From Paraburkholderia sp. (GTDB taxonomy: Bacteria > Pseudomonadota > Gammaproteobacteria > Burkholderiales > Burkholderiaceae): 37,857 bases of DNA. The position numbers and the translations under genes are program-made. Of this stretch, positions 18,845 through 28,443 are shown piece by piece (positions within the stretch are counted from its first letter, which is position 1; each line of letters opens with the position of its first letter). Where the stretch lies: positions 1-37,857 of the forward strand of contig SCRN01000045.1 of assembly GCA_004322045.1 (NCBI GenBank). Reading direction: 5' to 3'. The notes under the pieces are model-generated. The model had not been told where the DNA came from and searched no databases. It saw only the letters and a list, made by a program, of their open reading frames with translations.

Positions 18845-19348
18845 TCAGCGCGCGCCGCGCACGCGCCGCAGCTCATCGAGCACGAGCAGTGCGGCGCCAA
18901 TGACGATCGCACTGTCCGCGAGGTTGAATGCCGGCCAGTGCCAATTGCCTACATGGAAATCGAGGAAGTCGATCACTCGCCCGTGCACGAGGCGGTCGAT
19001 GACATTGCCTAGCGCGCCCCCCATGATCAGCGCGAGCGCAGTGCAAAACAAGCGCTGATTGCCGTGGCGCTTGAGCAAATAGACGATGACGCATGCGGCG
19101 ATCACGCCCAGCCCCGTGAACGCCCAGCGCTGCCAGCCGCTCGCGGTGGAAAGAAAGCTGAACGCCGCCCCGCGATTGAAAATCAGCAGGAAGTTGAAGA
19201 ACGGTGTGACCGCGTGCGGCGTGGCATAGGCAAATACTTTGGTGACGGCGATCTTCGTCAACTGGTCGAACAAGATGACGATCAACGAGATACCGAGCCA
19301 CGGGGCTAGGGAATCGCAGCTCGCTTGCATCGAACGTGATTTCGCCAT
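18845..19348 (-). CDS. lspA: Lipoprotein signal peptidase (signal peptidase II)
   Basis: A 167-residue inner-membrane aspartyl protease that removes signal peptides from prolipoproteins after lipidation. Four membrane helices are visible. Conserved blocks are [33 protein letters not shown] and FNLADSAI. Catalytic Asp pair: D127 and D145, 18 residues apart as in E. coli. ATG 19348 shares one base with the TAA of ileS (TAATG), so translation is coupled. The ileS-lspA pairing is classical in proteobacteria. Confidence 0.96.
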   Translation of the reverse strand: MAKSRSMQASCDSLAPWLGISLIVILFDQLTKIAVTKVFAYATPHAVTPFFNFLLIFNRGAAFSFLSTASGWQRWAFTGLGVIAACVIVYLLKRHGNQRLFCTALALIMGGALGNVIDRLVHGRVIDFLDFHVGNWHWPAFNLADSAIVIGAALLVLDELRRVRGAR

Positions 19349-22185
19349 TATGCCGCGCTCCGTTTTTCGCCTTCGCCGAACAGGTTGCTGAAGCAGCGGC
19401 CGCAAAGCGTCGGGTGTTCCGCCTTCGCGCCGACGTCGGCGCGATAGTGCCAGCAGCGCTCGCACTTCAGATACTTCGAGGCGACCACGTCGACGCCTTC
19501 CTCGGAGTCGGCATCGACCTTCACGACCTTCGCATCGGAGGTGATCAGCACGAACTTCAGATCGCCGTCCAAGCTGGCGAGCGCATCGTAGGCGGCCCCC
19601 GTCGCACGGATCGTGACTTCGGCTTGCAGGGACGAGCCGATCTGCTCGGCCGCGCGCGCCTCTTCCAACGCTTTTGTCACGTTGCCGCGCACCGCGCGCA
19701 GCAATGCCCATTTCGAGCGCAATGCTTCGGCGCCGGGGATCTCCGGGTAGACGTAATACGTCTCCGTGAAGATCGTGTCGTTGCCCGGTTGAAACACCTT
19801 CCAGGCTTCTTCCGCCGTGAACGAAAGGAACGGCGCCATCACCCGGAGCAAACCTTGAGCGATGTGATAGAGCACCGTTTGCGCCGAACGTCGCGCCGGC
19901 GAATCGGGCGCGCTCGTGTAGAGGCGGTCCTTCAGCACGTCCAGGTAGAAACCGCCGAGATCTTCGGAGCAGAACGTCTGCAGCTTCGCGACGACGGGGT
20001 GGAACTCGTACTTCTCGTAGTGCGCGAGGATGTCTTGTTGCAGTTCGGCGGCGAGCGCGGCGGCGTAGCGATCGATCTCGAGCCAGTGCGCGACCGGCTG
20101 CGCATGTTTGGCGAAATCGAAGTCGGATAGATTGGCGAGCAGGAATCGCAGCGTGTTGCGAATGCGGCGATAGCTTTCGGTCACCCGCTTGAGAATCTCT
20201 TCGGAGATCGCAAGCTCGCCCGAATAGTCGGTCGAGGCGATCCACAAGCGGATGATTTCGGCGCCGAGGCGGTTCGCGACTTCGTGCGGGTCGACGCCGT
20301 TGCCGAGCGACTTGCTCATCTTGCGGCCTTCGCCGTCCACGGTGAAGCCATGCGTCAGCAGTGCGCGATACGGCGCGCGGCCGTCGAGCATCGACGCCGT
20401 CAACAGCGACGAGTGGAACCAGCCGCGGTGTTGGTCCGAGCCTTCGAGATAAAGATCGGCTGGGAAGTGCGAGACGGCTTGATGAGAGCCGCGCAGCACG
20501 TGCCAGTGCGTCGTGCCCGAGTCGAACCAGACGTCGAGCGTGTCGCGGTTCTTCTCATAGAGGTTGGCGTCCTCGCCGATCAGCTCGCGCGCGTCCAGCG
20601 TCTGCCATGCTTCGATGCCGCCTTGCTCGACGCGCTGGGCGACGGCCTCGAGCAACTCGATCGTGCGCGGATGCAATTCACCCGTTTCCTTATGGACGAA
20701 AAACGCCATCGGTACGCCCCATTGACGCTGCCGCGAGAGGGTCCAGTCCGGGCGATTCGCGATCATGCTGTAAAGACGCTGCTTGCCCCACGACGGGAAG
20801 AAGGCGGTGGCTTCCACGCCGGCCAATGCCGTTTCGCGCAGCGTGGCCGCGCCGTCGTTCGGCGTGAGGTCCATGCCCGCGAACCATTGCGAGGTGGCGC
20901 GATAGATGATCGGCGTCTTGTGGCGCCAGCAGTGCATGTAGCTGTGCGAGTGCTTTTGCGTATGCAGCAGCGTGCCTGCGGCGGCGAGCGCCTCGACCAC
21001 CTTCGGATTCGCGGCCCAAATGGTGAGTCCGCCGAATAGCGGCAGCGATTCGATATAGCGGCCATCGCCCATCACCGGGTTGATGATGTCCGAATCGGCC
21101 ATGCCGTGCGACTTGCACGACTGGAAATCTTCCACGCCGTAGGCCGGCGAGGTGTGGACGATACCCGTGCCCGAATCGATCGTGACGTATTCGCCCAAGT
21201 AGACCGGCGAGGTACGCTTATAGCCGAGGTGCGCCGATGAGAGCGGATGGTGAAAGCGCAGGTTGACGAGCTTCGCGCCGGATGCGGTGGCGATGACGTT
21301 GCCCGCCAGGCCGAACTCCTCGAGCGATGCTTGCACGCGCTCTTGCGCGAGCACGAGCAGGCCGCGCTCGGTGTCCACGAGCGCGTAGTCGAGCTCGGGG
21401 TGCACGTTCAGCGCCTGGTTGGCCGGGATCGTCCACGGCGTGGTGGTCCAGATGACGATGCCGCCTTCGGTGCGCGGCAGCGAAGAGAGGCCGAACGCAT
21501 GCGCCGTTTTGTCGGGTTCGGCGAACGGGAACAGCACGCTGATCGACGGGTCGACGCGGTCCTTGTACTCGACCTCGGCCTCCGCGAGCGCGGAGCCGCA
21601 GTCGAAACACCAATTCACGGGCTTCAAGCCGCGGAACACGTAGCCCTTTTCGAGAATCTTGGCGAGCGCGCGAATCTCGCCCGCCTCGTTCGAAAAGTTC
21701 ATCGTTTTATACGGGTTGTCCCAATCCCCGAGCACGCCGAGCCGCTTGAAGCCGGCCTTCTGCGTCTCGATCTGCTCGCTCGCATAGGCGCGCGCCTTTT
21801 GCTGCACTTGAGCCGCGGGCAGCGATTTGCCGAACTGCTTTTCGATCTGGATTTCGATCGGCATGCCGTGACAGTCCCAGCCCGGCACGTACGGTGCATC
21901 GAAGCCGGCCATGTTGCGCGACTTCACGATGATGTCTTTGAGGATCTTGTTGACCGCGTGGCCCAAATGAATATCGCCGTTCGCATACGGCGGGCCGTCG
22001 TGCAGCACGAAGAGGGGGCGGCCCTTGCTCGCGGCGCGGATCTTTTCGTAGATGCCGCCTTCTTGCCATGCCTTGACCCATTGGGGCTCGCGCTTGGGCA
22101 GATCGCCCCGCATGGGGAACGGCGTGTCGAGCAGGTTGACCGGATATTTGGCCTGCGGTTTCGAATCGGCTTTCTTGTCGCTCAT
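19348..22185 (-). CDS. ileS: Isoleucyl-tRNA synthetase
   Basis: A 945-residue class Ia synthetase. The HIGH motif is HLGH (73-76) after GPPYANGDI, the KMSKS motif is at 622-626, and WDCHGMPIE and the editing domain with [12 protein letters not shown] lie between. The anticodon-binding domain and a C-terminal zinc finger (CERCWHYR and CGRCF) complete it; this finger marks the bacterial type. Length matches E. coli IleS (938). ATG 22185 lacks a clear Shine-Dalgarno. It lies 110 bp after ribF and overlaps lspA by one base. I see no T-box leader. Confidence 0.97.
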   Translation of the reverse strand: MSDKKADSKPQAKYPVNLLDTPFPMRGDLPKREPQWVKAWQEGGIYEKIRAASKGRPLFVLHDGPPYANGDIHLGHAVNKILKDIIVKSRNMAGFDAPYVPGWDCHGMPIEIQIEKQFGKSLPAAQVQQKARAYASEQIETQKAGFKRLGVLGDWDNPYKTMNFSNEAGEIRALAKILEKGYVFRGLKPVNWCFDCGSALAEAEVEYKDRVDPSISVLFPFAEPDKTAHAFGLSSLPRTEGGIVIWTTTPWTIPANQALNVHPELDYALVDTERGLLVLAQERVQASLEEFGLAGNVIATASGAKLVNLRFHHPLSSAHLGYKRTSPVYLGEYVTIDSGTGIVHTSPAYGVEDFQSCKSHGMADSDIINPVMGDGRYIESLPLFGGLTIWAANPKVVEALAAAGTLLHTQKHSHSYMHCWRHKTPIIYRATSQWFAGMDLTPNDGAATLRETALAGVEATAFFPSWGKQRLYSMIANRPDWTLSRQRQWGVPMAFFVHKETGELHPRTIELLEAVAQRVEQGGIEAWQTLDARELIGEDANLYEKNRDTLDVWFDSGTTHWHVLRGSHQAVSHFPADLYLEGSDQHRGWFHSSLLTASMLDGRAPYRALLTHGFTVDGEGRKMSKSLGNGVDPHEVANRLGAEIIRLWIASTDYSGELAISEEILKRVTESYRRIRNTLRFLLANLSDFDFAKHAQPVAHWLEIDRYAAALAAELQQDILAHYEKYEFHPVVAKLQTFCSEDLGGFYLDVLKDRLYTSAPDSPARRSAQTVLYHIAQGLLRVMAPFLSFTAEEAWKVFQPGNDTIFTETYYVYPEIPGAEALRSKWALLRAVRGNVTKALEEARAAEQIGSSLQAEVTIRATGAAYDALASLDGDLKFVLITSDAKVVKVDADSEEGVDVVASKYLKCERCWHYRADVGAKAEHPTLCGRCFSNLFGEGEKRSAA

Positions 22186-22295
22186 AGTGCTATCGCTGAA
22201 ATCGGTGGGCGCCCGAGCCGTGGGCGCTTCGGTATTGAATAAGTGATGACCGCACGGACAGGCGCTGCGCCTTGCGCCGTGCGCCGGTTCGGCGG

Positions 22296-23309
22296 CTAGC
22301 GAATTCGGTCGGTTGCCGAGGTCGAAAACCCCGTCGCGCGGCTGCCGGGCGCGCCTTCGGCGGCCGCCTGCGCACCCTCGAGCGCCGTGAAATAGGCGCG
22401 CGCGCCGACGACATCGCGCGCGATGGCGGCCGTCAGCGTTTCGAGATCGGCGTACTTTTCCTCGTCGCGCAACTTCTTCAAGAATTCGACGCGCACGAGT
22501 TTGCCATAGGCGTCGCCGTGCCAGTCGAGCAGATGCACTTCGAGCAGCACGCGTCCCGAATCGTCGACGGTCGGGCGCAGCCCGAGGCTCGCGACGCCGG
22601 GCAGCGGCGCCGCTTCGACGCCGTGGACGCGAACGATGAAGATGCCGGCCAGCGCGGGGCGCTTATGGGAGATCGGCAGATTCAGGGTGGGAAAGCCCAG
22701 ATCGCGGCCGAGCTTGAGCCCATGCACGACATGGCCGCTGATGGCATACGGGCGGCCAAGCGCCGCGCGGGCGGCGTCGAGATCGCCCGCGATCAGCGCG
22801 GCGCGCACGCCCGAGCTGGAAATGCGCGCGCCGCTCGGATCGGCGATCGTTTGCATCTGTTCGACTTCGAACCCGTATCGTTCCCCGGCCGCTTTGAGGG
22901 AGGCGAAATCGCCGGCGCGCTTGGCGCCGTAGCGGAAATCGTCGCCGATCAACACCCAGCGCGCGTGCAAGCCGTCCACGAGAATGCGCTTGACGAAGGC
23001 GTCGGGCGACTGGCTCGCGAACGTGTGATTGAAGTGTTCCACCACCACGCGATCGACGCCGTTGGTGCGCAGCGCCTCGAGCTTGTCGCGCAGCATCGCG
23101 ATGCGCGGCGGCGCCCCGGCCGGATTGAAGAACTCGCGCGGGTGCGGCTCGAAAGTCATGACGCACACGGGCAAGCCGCGCGCATGCGCCGCTTCCCTCA
23201 CGCGGGCGAGCAACGCCTGGTGGCCGCGGTGGACACCGTCGAAGTTGCCGATCGTCAGCGCGCAGGGCGCGCGGCTTTCGGCGTTGGGAAGACCGCGGAA
23301 GACTCTCAC
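22296..23309 (-). CDS. ribF: Bifunctional riboflavin kinase / FAD synthetase
   Basis: A 337-residue enzyme that phosphorylates riboflavin to FMN and adenylates FMN to FAD. The N-terminal adenylyltransferase domain has [15 protein letters not shown] (about 18-32) and the ISSSGVR element near residue 165. The C-terminal kinase domain has [11 protein letters not shown] and the later [10 protein letters not shown] and EVHLLDW. The start is GTG 23309 (VRVFRGLP), where family homology begins. No good Shine-Dalgarno. It is the first gene of the ribF-ileS-lspA-coaBC-dut series. Confidence 0.95.
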   Translation of the reverse strand: MRVFRGLPNAESRAPCALTIGNFDGVHRGHQALLARVREAAHARGLPVCVMTFEPHPREFFNPAGAPPRIAMLRDKLEALRTNGVDRVVVEHFNHTFASQSPDAFVKRILVDGLHARWVLIGDDFRYGAKRAGDFASLKAAGERYGFEVEQMQTIADPSGARISSSGVRAALIAGDLDAARAALGRPYAISGHVVHGLKLGRDLGFPTLNLPISHKRPALAGIFIVRVHGVEAAPLPGVASLGLRPTVDDSGRVLLEVHLLDWHGDAYGKLVRVEFLKKLRDEEKYADLETLTAAIARDVVGARAYFTALEGAQAAAEGAPGSRATGFSTSATDRIR

Positions 23310-23387
23310 GATAGCCGTTGGGGTGGGCGGCGCATTGCCGCGAAGCCGATCATCGATGAACGGGCGGCGGATGCCGCAAAGCAGAAG

Positions 23388-23393
23388 ATTATA
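23388..23393 (-). promoter_or_regulatory. Minus-10 box of the ribF promoter
   Basis: A perfect TATAAT on minus about 80 bp before the ribF GTG. The sequence at minus-35 distance (AGCCGG) is poor, so an activator or a weak promoter is possible. Confidence 0.45.
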
Positions 23394-23447
23394 AACGCTC
23401 GGCGCTCGGCCCGGCTCGCGCGCGGATTTGCGCGAGGCCTCGGGTGA

Positions 23448-23453
23448 TAAAAT
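23448..23453 (+). promoter_or_regulatory. Candidate minus-10 box directly before purN
   Basis: TAAAAT, preceded by TGA (extended minus-10-like), ends six bases before the purN ATG at 23460. No Shine-Dalgarno is present. If used, the mRNA would start at or next to the ATG. The minus-35 region is not recognisable. Confidence 0.35.
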
Positions 23454-23459
23454 CGCCGG

Positions 23460-24110
23460 ATGAAAAATATCGTAATTCTGATTTCCGGGCGTGGCAGCAA
23501 CATGCAAGCGATCGTACGCGCTTGTAGCGAGGAGCGCTGGCCCGCGCGCATCGCGGCCGTCGTGTCGAACCGGGCCGATGCCGCCGGGCTTGCGTTCGCG
23601 GCGTCCCAGGGCATCGCCACGGCCGTCGTCGAACATGGCGGCTATCCGAATCGCGAAGCCTTCGACGCAGCGCTCGCGCAGGCCGTGGATCGCTTCTCGC
23701 CCGACCTCGTCGTACTGGCCGGCTTCATGCGCGTGCTCACATCGGGCTTCGTCGAACGTTACGCCGGCCGCATGCTCAATGTTCATCCTTCCTTGCTGCC
23801 GAGCTTTCCGGGGCTGCGCACGCACGAGCGGGCGCTCGAAGCGGGCGTGGCGCTGCACGGCGCAACGGTGCATTTCGTGACGCCGCAACTCGATCACGGC
23901 CCGATCGTCGCGCAAGGCGCGATGCCGGTCACGGCCGGCGACGATGCCCGCTCGCTCGCGCAGCGCCTGCTCGCGGTCGAGCATGTGATCTATCCGCGCG
24001 CGGTGCGCTGGTTCGTCGAAGATCGCTTGGCGCTCTCGGGCCTGCGTGTGGCCGTCACGCCGCCCGAACCGCAATGGTATTTCTCCGACACGCAAGAGGC
24101 GGCCGTATGA
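23460..24110 (+). CDS. purN: Phosphoribosylglycinamide formyltransferase (GART)
   Basis: A 216-residue enzyme of purine synthesis that transfers formyl from 10-formyl-THF to GAR. The phosphate loop SGRGSN is at about 9-14. The catalytic triad is N107 and H109 (MLNVHPSLLPSFPG) and D145 (TPQLDHGPIVAQ), each one residue beyond the E. coli numbers. ATG 23460 begins MKNIVILISGRGSN as usual. Its TGA overlaps the ATG of the methyltransferase gene (ATGA), so the two are co-translated. It diverges from ribF. Confidence 0.96.
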   Translation: MKNIVILISGRGSNMQAIVRACSEERWPARIAAVVSNRADAAGLAFAASQGIATAVVEHGGYPNREAFDAALAQAVDRFSPDLVVLAGFMRVLTSGFVERYAGRMLNVHPSLLPSFPGLRTHERALEAGVALHGATVHFVTPQLDHGPIVAQGAMPVTAGDDARSLAQRLLAVEHVIYPRAVRWFVEDRLALSGLRVAVTPPEPQWYFSDTQEAAV

Positions 24111-25432
24111 AGCACACGAAGAAGAAAGAAAAGGGCGCGCACGGCCCCGCACGCGCGAGCGGCAAGCGAGATTCGGCGCTGCATGGGTTCCTGATCGGGC
24201 AGACCGAAACGCTGCTTGCCGATATCCTCAAGTTCACCGGCCCGGCCGACGCCACCACGAGCCGCTTCTTTCGCGCCCATCCGAAGCTCGGCCATGCCGA
24301 GCGCGGCGTGATCGCCGAAGCTGTGTTCGCGGTGCTGCGCCGGCGCACGGAGTTCGCCCACTTGGCGGAGAGCGGCAGCGGCAGTCCCACGCGGCGCCTC
24401 GCGCTGCTCGGTTTAATGCAGACGGCCGGCCGCGCCGCGCTCGCGCCTTACGTGTCCGAAGCCGAAGGCGCATGGCTCGAGCACGTTTCGAAGATCGATC
24501 CGGCCAGCTTGCCGCTGCGCGTGCGTACGAACTTGCCCGATTGGATCGCCGAAGCCCTGGCCAAGCGGTTCGACGCGCAGGAACTGGCGCAGTTGGCCGC
24601 GGCGCTCAATTACCCGGCGCCGCTCGATTTGCGCGTCAATCCGATCAAGGCGAACCGCGAGCAAGTGCTCGAGGCGCTGCGGAGCGCGGGCGTGGAGGCA
24701 GGCGCGACGCCGTTTGCGCCGTTCGGTGTGCGCGTCGTCGGCAAGCCTGCGCTGACCAAGCTCAAGCCGTTCGAGGATGGCTGGATCGAAGTGCAGGACG
24801 AGGGCAGTCAATTGCTCTGTGCGCTCGTCGCGCCGCGTCGCGGCGAGATGATCGTTGACTTTTGCGCCGGTGCGGGCGGCAAGACGCTTGCGCTCGGAGC
24901 GGCAATGCGCTCCACGGGCCGCCTGTATGCGTTCGACGTCTCGGACCGCCGCCTCGCCAAACTGAAGCCGCGTCTTGCGCGCAGTGGCCTGTCGAACGTG
25001 CATCCGGTGCTGATCGACAGCGAGCATGATGCCAAGATCAAGCGCTTGGCGGGCAAGATCGACCGTGTGCTCGTCGATGCGCCGTGCAGCGGCTTGGGTA
25101 CCTTGCGGCGCAATCCCGATTTGAAATGGCGCCAGAGCCCGGGCTCGGTCGAGGAACTCGCGCCCAAGCAGGCGTCGATCCTCGCCAGCGCCGCACGCCT
25201 CGTGAAACCCGGCGGGCGGCTCGTCTATGCGACCTGCAGCGTGCTCGAAGCGGAAAATGAAGCGATCGTCACGCAGTTTCTCGCCGATCACCCCGATTTC
25301 TCGCTCGTACCGGCGGGCAAGGTGCTCGCCGAGCAACGCATCGAGCTCGAAATGGGCGATTACCTTTCGCTCTGGCCGCATCGGCATGCGACCGACGGCT
25401 TTTTCGCCGCGGTGCTCGAACGCCGCGCGTGA
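24107..25432 (+). CDS. RsmB/NOP2-family RNA (cytosine-5) methyltransferase
   Basis: A 441-residue SAM-dependent m5C methyltransferase. After a Lys-rich start (MKHTKKKEKG) and a helical N-terminal domain comes the catalytic fold: DFCAGAGGKTLALG (SAM loop), then VDAPCSGLGTLRRNPD with C327 (motif IV) and YATCSVLEAENE with C377 (motif VI, the nucleophile in RsmB). Spacing matches E. coli RsmB C325 and C375. Neighbours differ from the usual fmt-rsmB locus, so I avoid the symbol rsmB; the target may be 16S rRNA or another RNA. It overlaps purN by 4 bp. Confidence 0.9.
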   Translation: MKHTKKKEKGAHGPARASGKRDSALHGFLIGQTETLLADILKFTGPADATTSRFFRAHPKLGHAERGVIAEAVFAVLRRRTEFAHLAESGSGSPTRRLALLGLMQTAGRAALAPYVSEAEGAWLEHVSKIDPASLPLRVRTNLPDWIAEALAKRFDAQELAQLAAALNYPAPLDLRVNPIKANREQVLEALRSAGVEAGATPFAPFGVRVVGKPALTKLKPFEDGWIEVQDEGSQLLCALVAPRRGEMIVDFCAGAGGKTLALGAAMRSTGRLYAFDVSDRRLAKLKPRLARSGLSNVHPVLIDSEHDAKIKRLAGKIDRVLVDAPCSGLGTLRRNPDLKWRQSPGSVEELAPKQASILASAARLVKPGGRLVYATCSVLEAENEAIVTQFLADHPDFSLVPAGKVLAEQRIELEMGDYLSLWPHRHATDGFFAAVLERRA

Positions 25433-25443
25433 TCGTTAGCACA

Positions 25444-25469
25444 AGGCCGGCTGCGCGTGCGGCCGGCCT
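25444..25469. repeat. GC-rich hairpin between the methyltransferase and channel genes
   Basis: AGGCCGGC and GCCGGCCT form a perfect 8-bp inverted repeat around a 10-base loop, 12 bp after the methyltransferase stop. There is no T-run on either side, so it may slow or protect the transcript rather than terminate it. Confidence 0.5.
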
Positions 25470-25478
25470 CTCATCGAG

Positions 25479-26885
25479 ATGACACAGAACCGCATCCTCT
25501 CCCATATGCTGGCCGACATCGCGCGCGATTACGGTCAGCCCGTCATGATCTGGCAGGCATCGACGCTGCTCGGCGCGTTGCTCGTTGCATGGGGGCTTGC
25601 GCGGCTCGTTGCCCGCGCTCTGGAATCGCGCCGGCGCGCGCGGCAGGAACCGGCCCGTTTCGGCGCGGAAAGCCTGCGCAAGGCGTTGTTTCCGCTGCTT
25701 GGCGGCGTGCTCGTCTGGGGGGCGCAGACCGCGCTCGCCGATTACATGTCCACCTCACTGCTGGAACTCGCGCTCGTCCCGTTGTTCGGGATTGCACTCA
25801 TCTACCTCGTCTTCTTCATTGCGCGCCGTGTCTTTGGGCGCACCGGCCACGCCCACGCTTGGCTCTCCATCGCCGAAAAGCTCGTGTCCGTGCTGGTGTG
25901 GATCGGCATGGCCATCACCGTGCTCGGCATTCAGGACGAGGTGTTGCACTGGATGGCGTCGGTCCGGTTCCGCGTCGGCAACGCGCATATGACGCTGCTG
26001 TCGTTCACGACGGGGCTGATGTGGGTCTGTGCAACCGTCGTGTTTGCACTGTGGCTCGGCTCGGTGTACGAGGATCGTGTCATGCGCGCGCATTCGGTCG
26101 ACGCTAATTTGCGCGTCGTGCTCTCGCGCGTCGGGCGTGCGCTGTTGCTGCTGGCGGCCGTGCTGGTCAGCTTTTCGCTGGTGGGCATCGACATCACCGT
26201 GCTTGGCGTGTTCGGCGGCGCGCTCGGCGTGGGCCTCGGCCTGAGCCTGCAAAAGATCGCGAGCAATTACGTCTCGGGGTTCATCATCTTGATCGACCGC
26301 TCGCTGCGGCTGGGCGATACGATCAACGTCGCGGGGCTGCAGGGCATGGTGACCCAGATCACCACGCGTTACACCACGGTGCGGGGGCTGGACGGCGTCG
26401 AGACCCTGATCCCGAACGAAAAGCTCGTGACGGACGTGGTGCAAAACCACTCCTCTTATTTGACGCGCGGCTATGCGAAGGCCGCCGTGCAGATCGCCTA
26501 TACGTCGGACGTCGATCAAGCGATGACCTTGCTCGTCGAGGCGGCGCGCGGCGTCGAGCGGGTGCTGGAGGATCCGCCGCCCGCTGCGTATCTCGTGGGC
26601 TTCGGCGCCGACGGCATCAATTTGGAGCTCGGCTTCTGGATCGAAGAAGCGGCCAAGGGCACGGCCGCCACGCGTTCGAGCGTCAACCGCAACATCTGGC
26701 GACTATTCGGCGAGCACGGCATTTCGATCCCCTATGCGCGGCGCGATATCCATCTCGTCGGCGCTTTGCCGGCCGTGCTGAACGGAGCGGTCGAACTGGC
26801 CCCGGACCCGTCCCTAGGCACGAGCGCGAACGAGCCGCGCGAGCCGGGGACGCAACTCGCTCGGGACGCTTCGGCGGGTGCTTGA
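25479..26885 (+). CDS. MscS-family mechanosensitive channel
   Basis: A 468-residue inner-membrane protein. About five hydrophobic segments precede the conserved pore helix and upper beta domain: VLGVFGGALGVGLGLSLQ (Gly/Ala-rich TM3), then IASNYVSGFIILIDRSLRLGD, INVAGLQGMVTQITTRYTTVR and LIPNEKLV. A C-terminal alpha-beta domain ends near GISIPYARRDIHL, followed by a disordered tail of about 45 residues. It should open on membrane tension and release solutes during osmotic downshock. It is larger than MscS (286) because of extra N-terminal helices, like YbdG or YnaI types. ATG 25479 has only a weak ribosome site; Met10 is an alternative start. It is 46 bp after the methyltransferase gene, so probably in the same operon. 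Confidence 0.9.
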   Translation: MTQNRILSHMLADIARDYGQPVMIWQASTLLGALLVAWGLARLVARALESRRRARQEPARFGAESLRKALFPLLGGVLVWGAQTALADYMSTSLLELALVPLFGIALIYLVFFIARRVFGRTGHAHAWLSIAEKLVSVLVWIGMAITVLGIQDEVLHWMASVRFRVGNAHMTLLSFTTGLMWVCATVVFALWLGSVYEDRVMRAHSVDANLRVVLSRVGRALLLLAAVLVSFSLVGIDITVLGVFGGALGVGLGLSLQKIASNYVSGFIILIDRSLRLGDTINVAGLQGMVTQITTRYTTVRGLDGVETLIPNEKLVTDVVQNHSSYLTRGYAKAAVQIAYTSDVDQAMTLLVEAARGVERVLEDPPPAAYLVGFGADGINLELGFWIEEAAKGTAATRSSVNRNIWRLFGEHGISIPYARRDIHLVGALPAVLNGAVELAPDPSLGTSANEPREPGTQLARDASAGA

Positions 26886-27015
26886 TTGCCGCTGCGACGT
26901 TATGCCGCATGCTGCAGCACCCAAGCCAGCGGCGTAAACCGGTAAAAATGGCGGAACCGGAAGCTGCTGCATCGCAAAAATTCTTTTTTGTTACAAATAC
27001 TTGCGTCGATTGCAG

Positions 27016-27049
27016 TAAAATGCCGGCAGCTATTGAAAGCTAGCTTTCA
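27016..27049 (+). promoter_or_regulatory. Candidate desaturase promoter with 16-bp palindrome
   Basis: TAAAAT (27016-27021) is a plausible minus-10; the minus-35 is weak (TTACAA, 19-bp spacing). Twelve bases on, TGAAAGCTAGCTTTCA (27034-27049) is a perfect 16-bp palindrome covering the region just after the predicted start site. This is a typical place for a repressor operator. Confidence 0.5.
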
Positions 27050-27100
27050 CCTCTCGGCATCCGCTTGGTCGCGGGCGCCGTCGTAATACGGGTAAACACC

Positions 27101-28297
27101 TTGCTGAACTCCCTTCTCGATTTTCTCGCGCACGGCTTGCTTCATTTCTCGTGGTGGCAGATTGTGCTGTTCGCGCTCGCCGTCACGCACGTCACGATCA
27201 TCGGCGTCACCGTGTATCTGCACCGCTGCCAAGCGCACCGGGCGCTCGATCTGCATCCGATCGCTAGCCATTTCTTCCGCCTGTGGCTGTGGATGACGAC
27301 AGGCATGCTCACGGGCCAATGGGCGTCGATCCATCGCAAGCACCATGCGAAATGCGAGACCGAAGACGATCCGCACAGCCCGCAAACGCGCGGCATCTGG
27401 AAGGTGTTGCTCGAAGGGGCGGAACTCTACCGCGCGGAAGCCAAGAACGAAGAAACGATGCGGCGCTTCGGCCACGGCACCCCGAACGACTGGATCGAGC
27501 GCAATGTCTACACGCGCTATCCGATCCTCGGCGTGAGTCTCATGATGGTGATCGACGTCGCGCTGTTCGGCATCGTCGGGCTCAGCGTGTGGGCGGTGCA
27601 GATGATCTGGATTCCGTTCTGGGCGGCTGGCGTCGTGAACGGTCTCGCGCACTTCTGGGGCTACCGCAACTTCAATTCGGCCGACGCGAGCACGAACATT
27701 TTCCCTTGGGGCATCCTGATCGGCGGCGAAGAGCTCCATAACAATCACCACACCTACGCCACCTCGGCCAAGCTCTCGAACAAGTGGTTCGAGTTCGACA
27801 TCGGTTGGCTCTATATTCGTTTGATGTCAGCAGTTGGCCTCGCCAAGGTCAAGAAGATCGCGCCCACGCCGCGTCTGACGGCCAGCAAGCCCGTGCTCGA
27901 CCAAGACACGCTGCAGGCGGTGCTGACGAATCGCTACGAAGTCATGGCGCGCTACGCCAAGACCGTCAAGCGCGCCTATCGCCAGGAGCTTGCGCGGCTC
28001 AAGGAAATCGGCGCGCGCGAGAAATATCAATTGATGCGCGGCGCAGGCGAGTGGTTCCACAAGGAAGAAGCCGGCCTCGACGAGCCGCAAAAGCGTCAGT
28101 TACCGGAAATCTTCGCCGACAGCCAAACCCTGCGCACGTTCATCGAGTTGCGTAAGGATCTGAGCGCGATCTGGGAGCGGTCGAACGCCTCCCGCGAACA
28201 GTTGCTGGCCCAGTTGCAGGACTGGTGCCATCGGGCCGAGCAAAGCGGCATCAAAGCGTTGCAGGAATTTGCAATGCGCCTGCGCCGCTACGCCTGA
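27101..28297 (+). CDS. Membrane fatty acid desaturase (delta-9 acyl-CoA/acyl-lipid type)
   Basis: A roughly 398-residue di-iron membrane desaturase that introduces a cis double bond into acyl chains. The three histidine boxes are HRCQAH, HRKHH and HNNHH (in EELHNNHHTYATS), with paired hydrophobic segments between. A helical C-terminal extension of about 120 residues follows the catalytic part. The start is uncertain. In frame, TTG 27101 begins LLNSLLDFLAHG, TTG 27065 adds 12 residues, and no ATG or GTG exists. A GTA-AAC-ACC just before 27101 sits where a GTG or ATG start could once have been. No Shine-Dalgarno supports either TTG. Function likely membrane fluidity. The palindromic site upstream suggests control by a lipid-sensing regulator (inferred). 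Confidence 0.87.
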   Translation: MLNSLLDFLAHGLLHFSWWQIVLFALAVTHVTIIGVTVYLHRCQAHRALDLHPIASHFFRLWLWMTTGMLTGQWASIHRKHHAKCETEDDPHSPQTRGIWKVLLEGAELYRAEAKNEETMRRFGHGTPNDWIERNVYTRYPILGVSLMMVIDVALFGIVGLSVWAVQMIWIPFWAAGVVNGLAHFWGYRNFNSADASTNIFPWGILIGGEELHNNHHTYATSAKLSNKWFEFDIGWLYIRLMSAVGLAKVKKIAPTPRLTASKPVLDQDTLQAVLTNRYEVMARYAKTVKRAYRQELARLKEIGAREKYQLMRGAGEWFHKEEAGLDEPQKRQLPEIFADSQTLRTFIELRKDLSAIWERSNASREQLLAQLQDWCHRAEQSGIKALQEFAMRLRRYA

Positions 28298-28341
28298 GCG
28301 CCTGCTAACGCGAAATCCATTAAAATTCCGGTACGTCATCG

Positions 28342-28371
28342 ACACCCCGCTTTGGCGGGGTGTTGCTTTTT
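28342..28371 (+). terminator. Rho-independent terminator after the desaturase gene
   Basis: ACACCCCGC (28342-28350) pairs with GCGGGGTGT (28355-28363) around TTTG, followed by TGCTTTTT. Confidence 0.9.
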
Positions 28372-28443
28372 GGGCCTCGTGTGTTCGGGGCCTATTTTGC
28401 GCTCGGCTCGGCTCGACCGTCAGGCGCGATAGTGGAGAACAGG

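Noticed and set aside
19336-22242. Long plus-strand open frames opposite ileS
   Set aside because: Antisense to a confirmed synthetase, with no family features or ribosome sites.
22186-22295. Possible T-box or other riboswitch before ileS
   Set aside because: The 110-bp gap is too short and I found no T-box motif. T-boxes are also not expected on ileS in this lineage.
25444-25469. GC-rich hairpin considered as a terminator
   Set aside because: No T-run on either side, and the channel gene begins 9 bp later. It is kept only as an inverted repeat.
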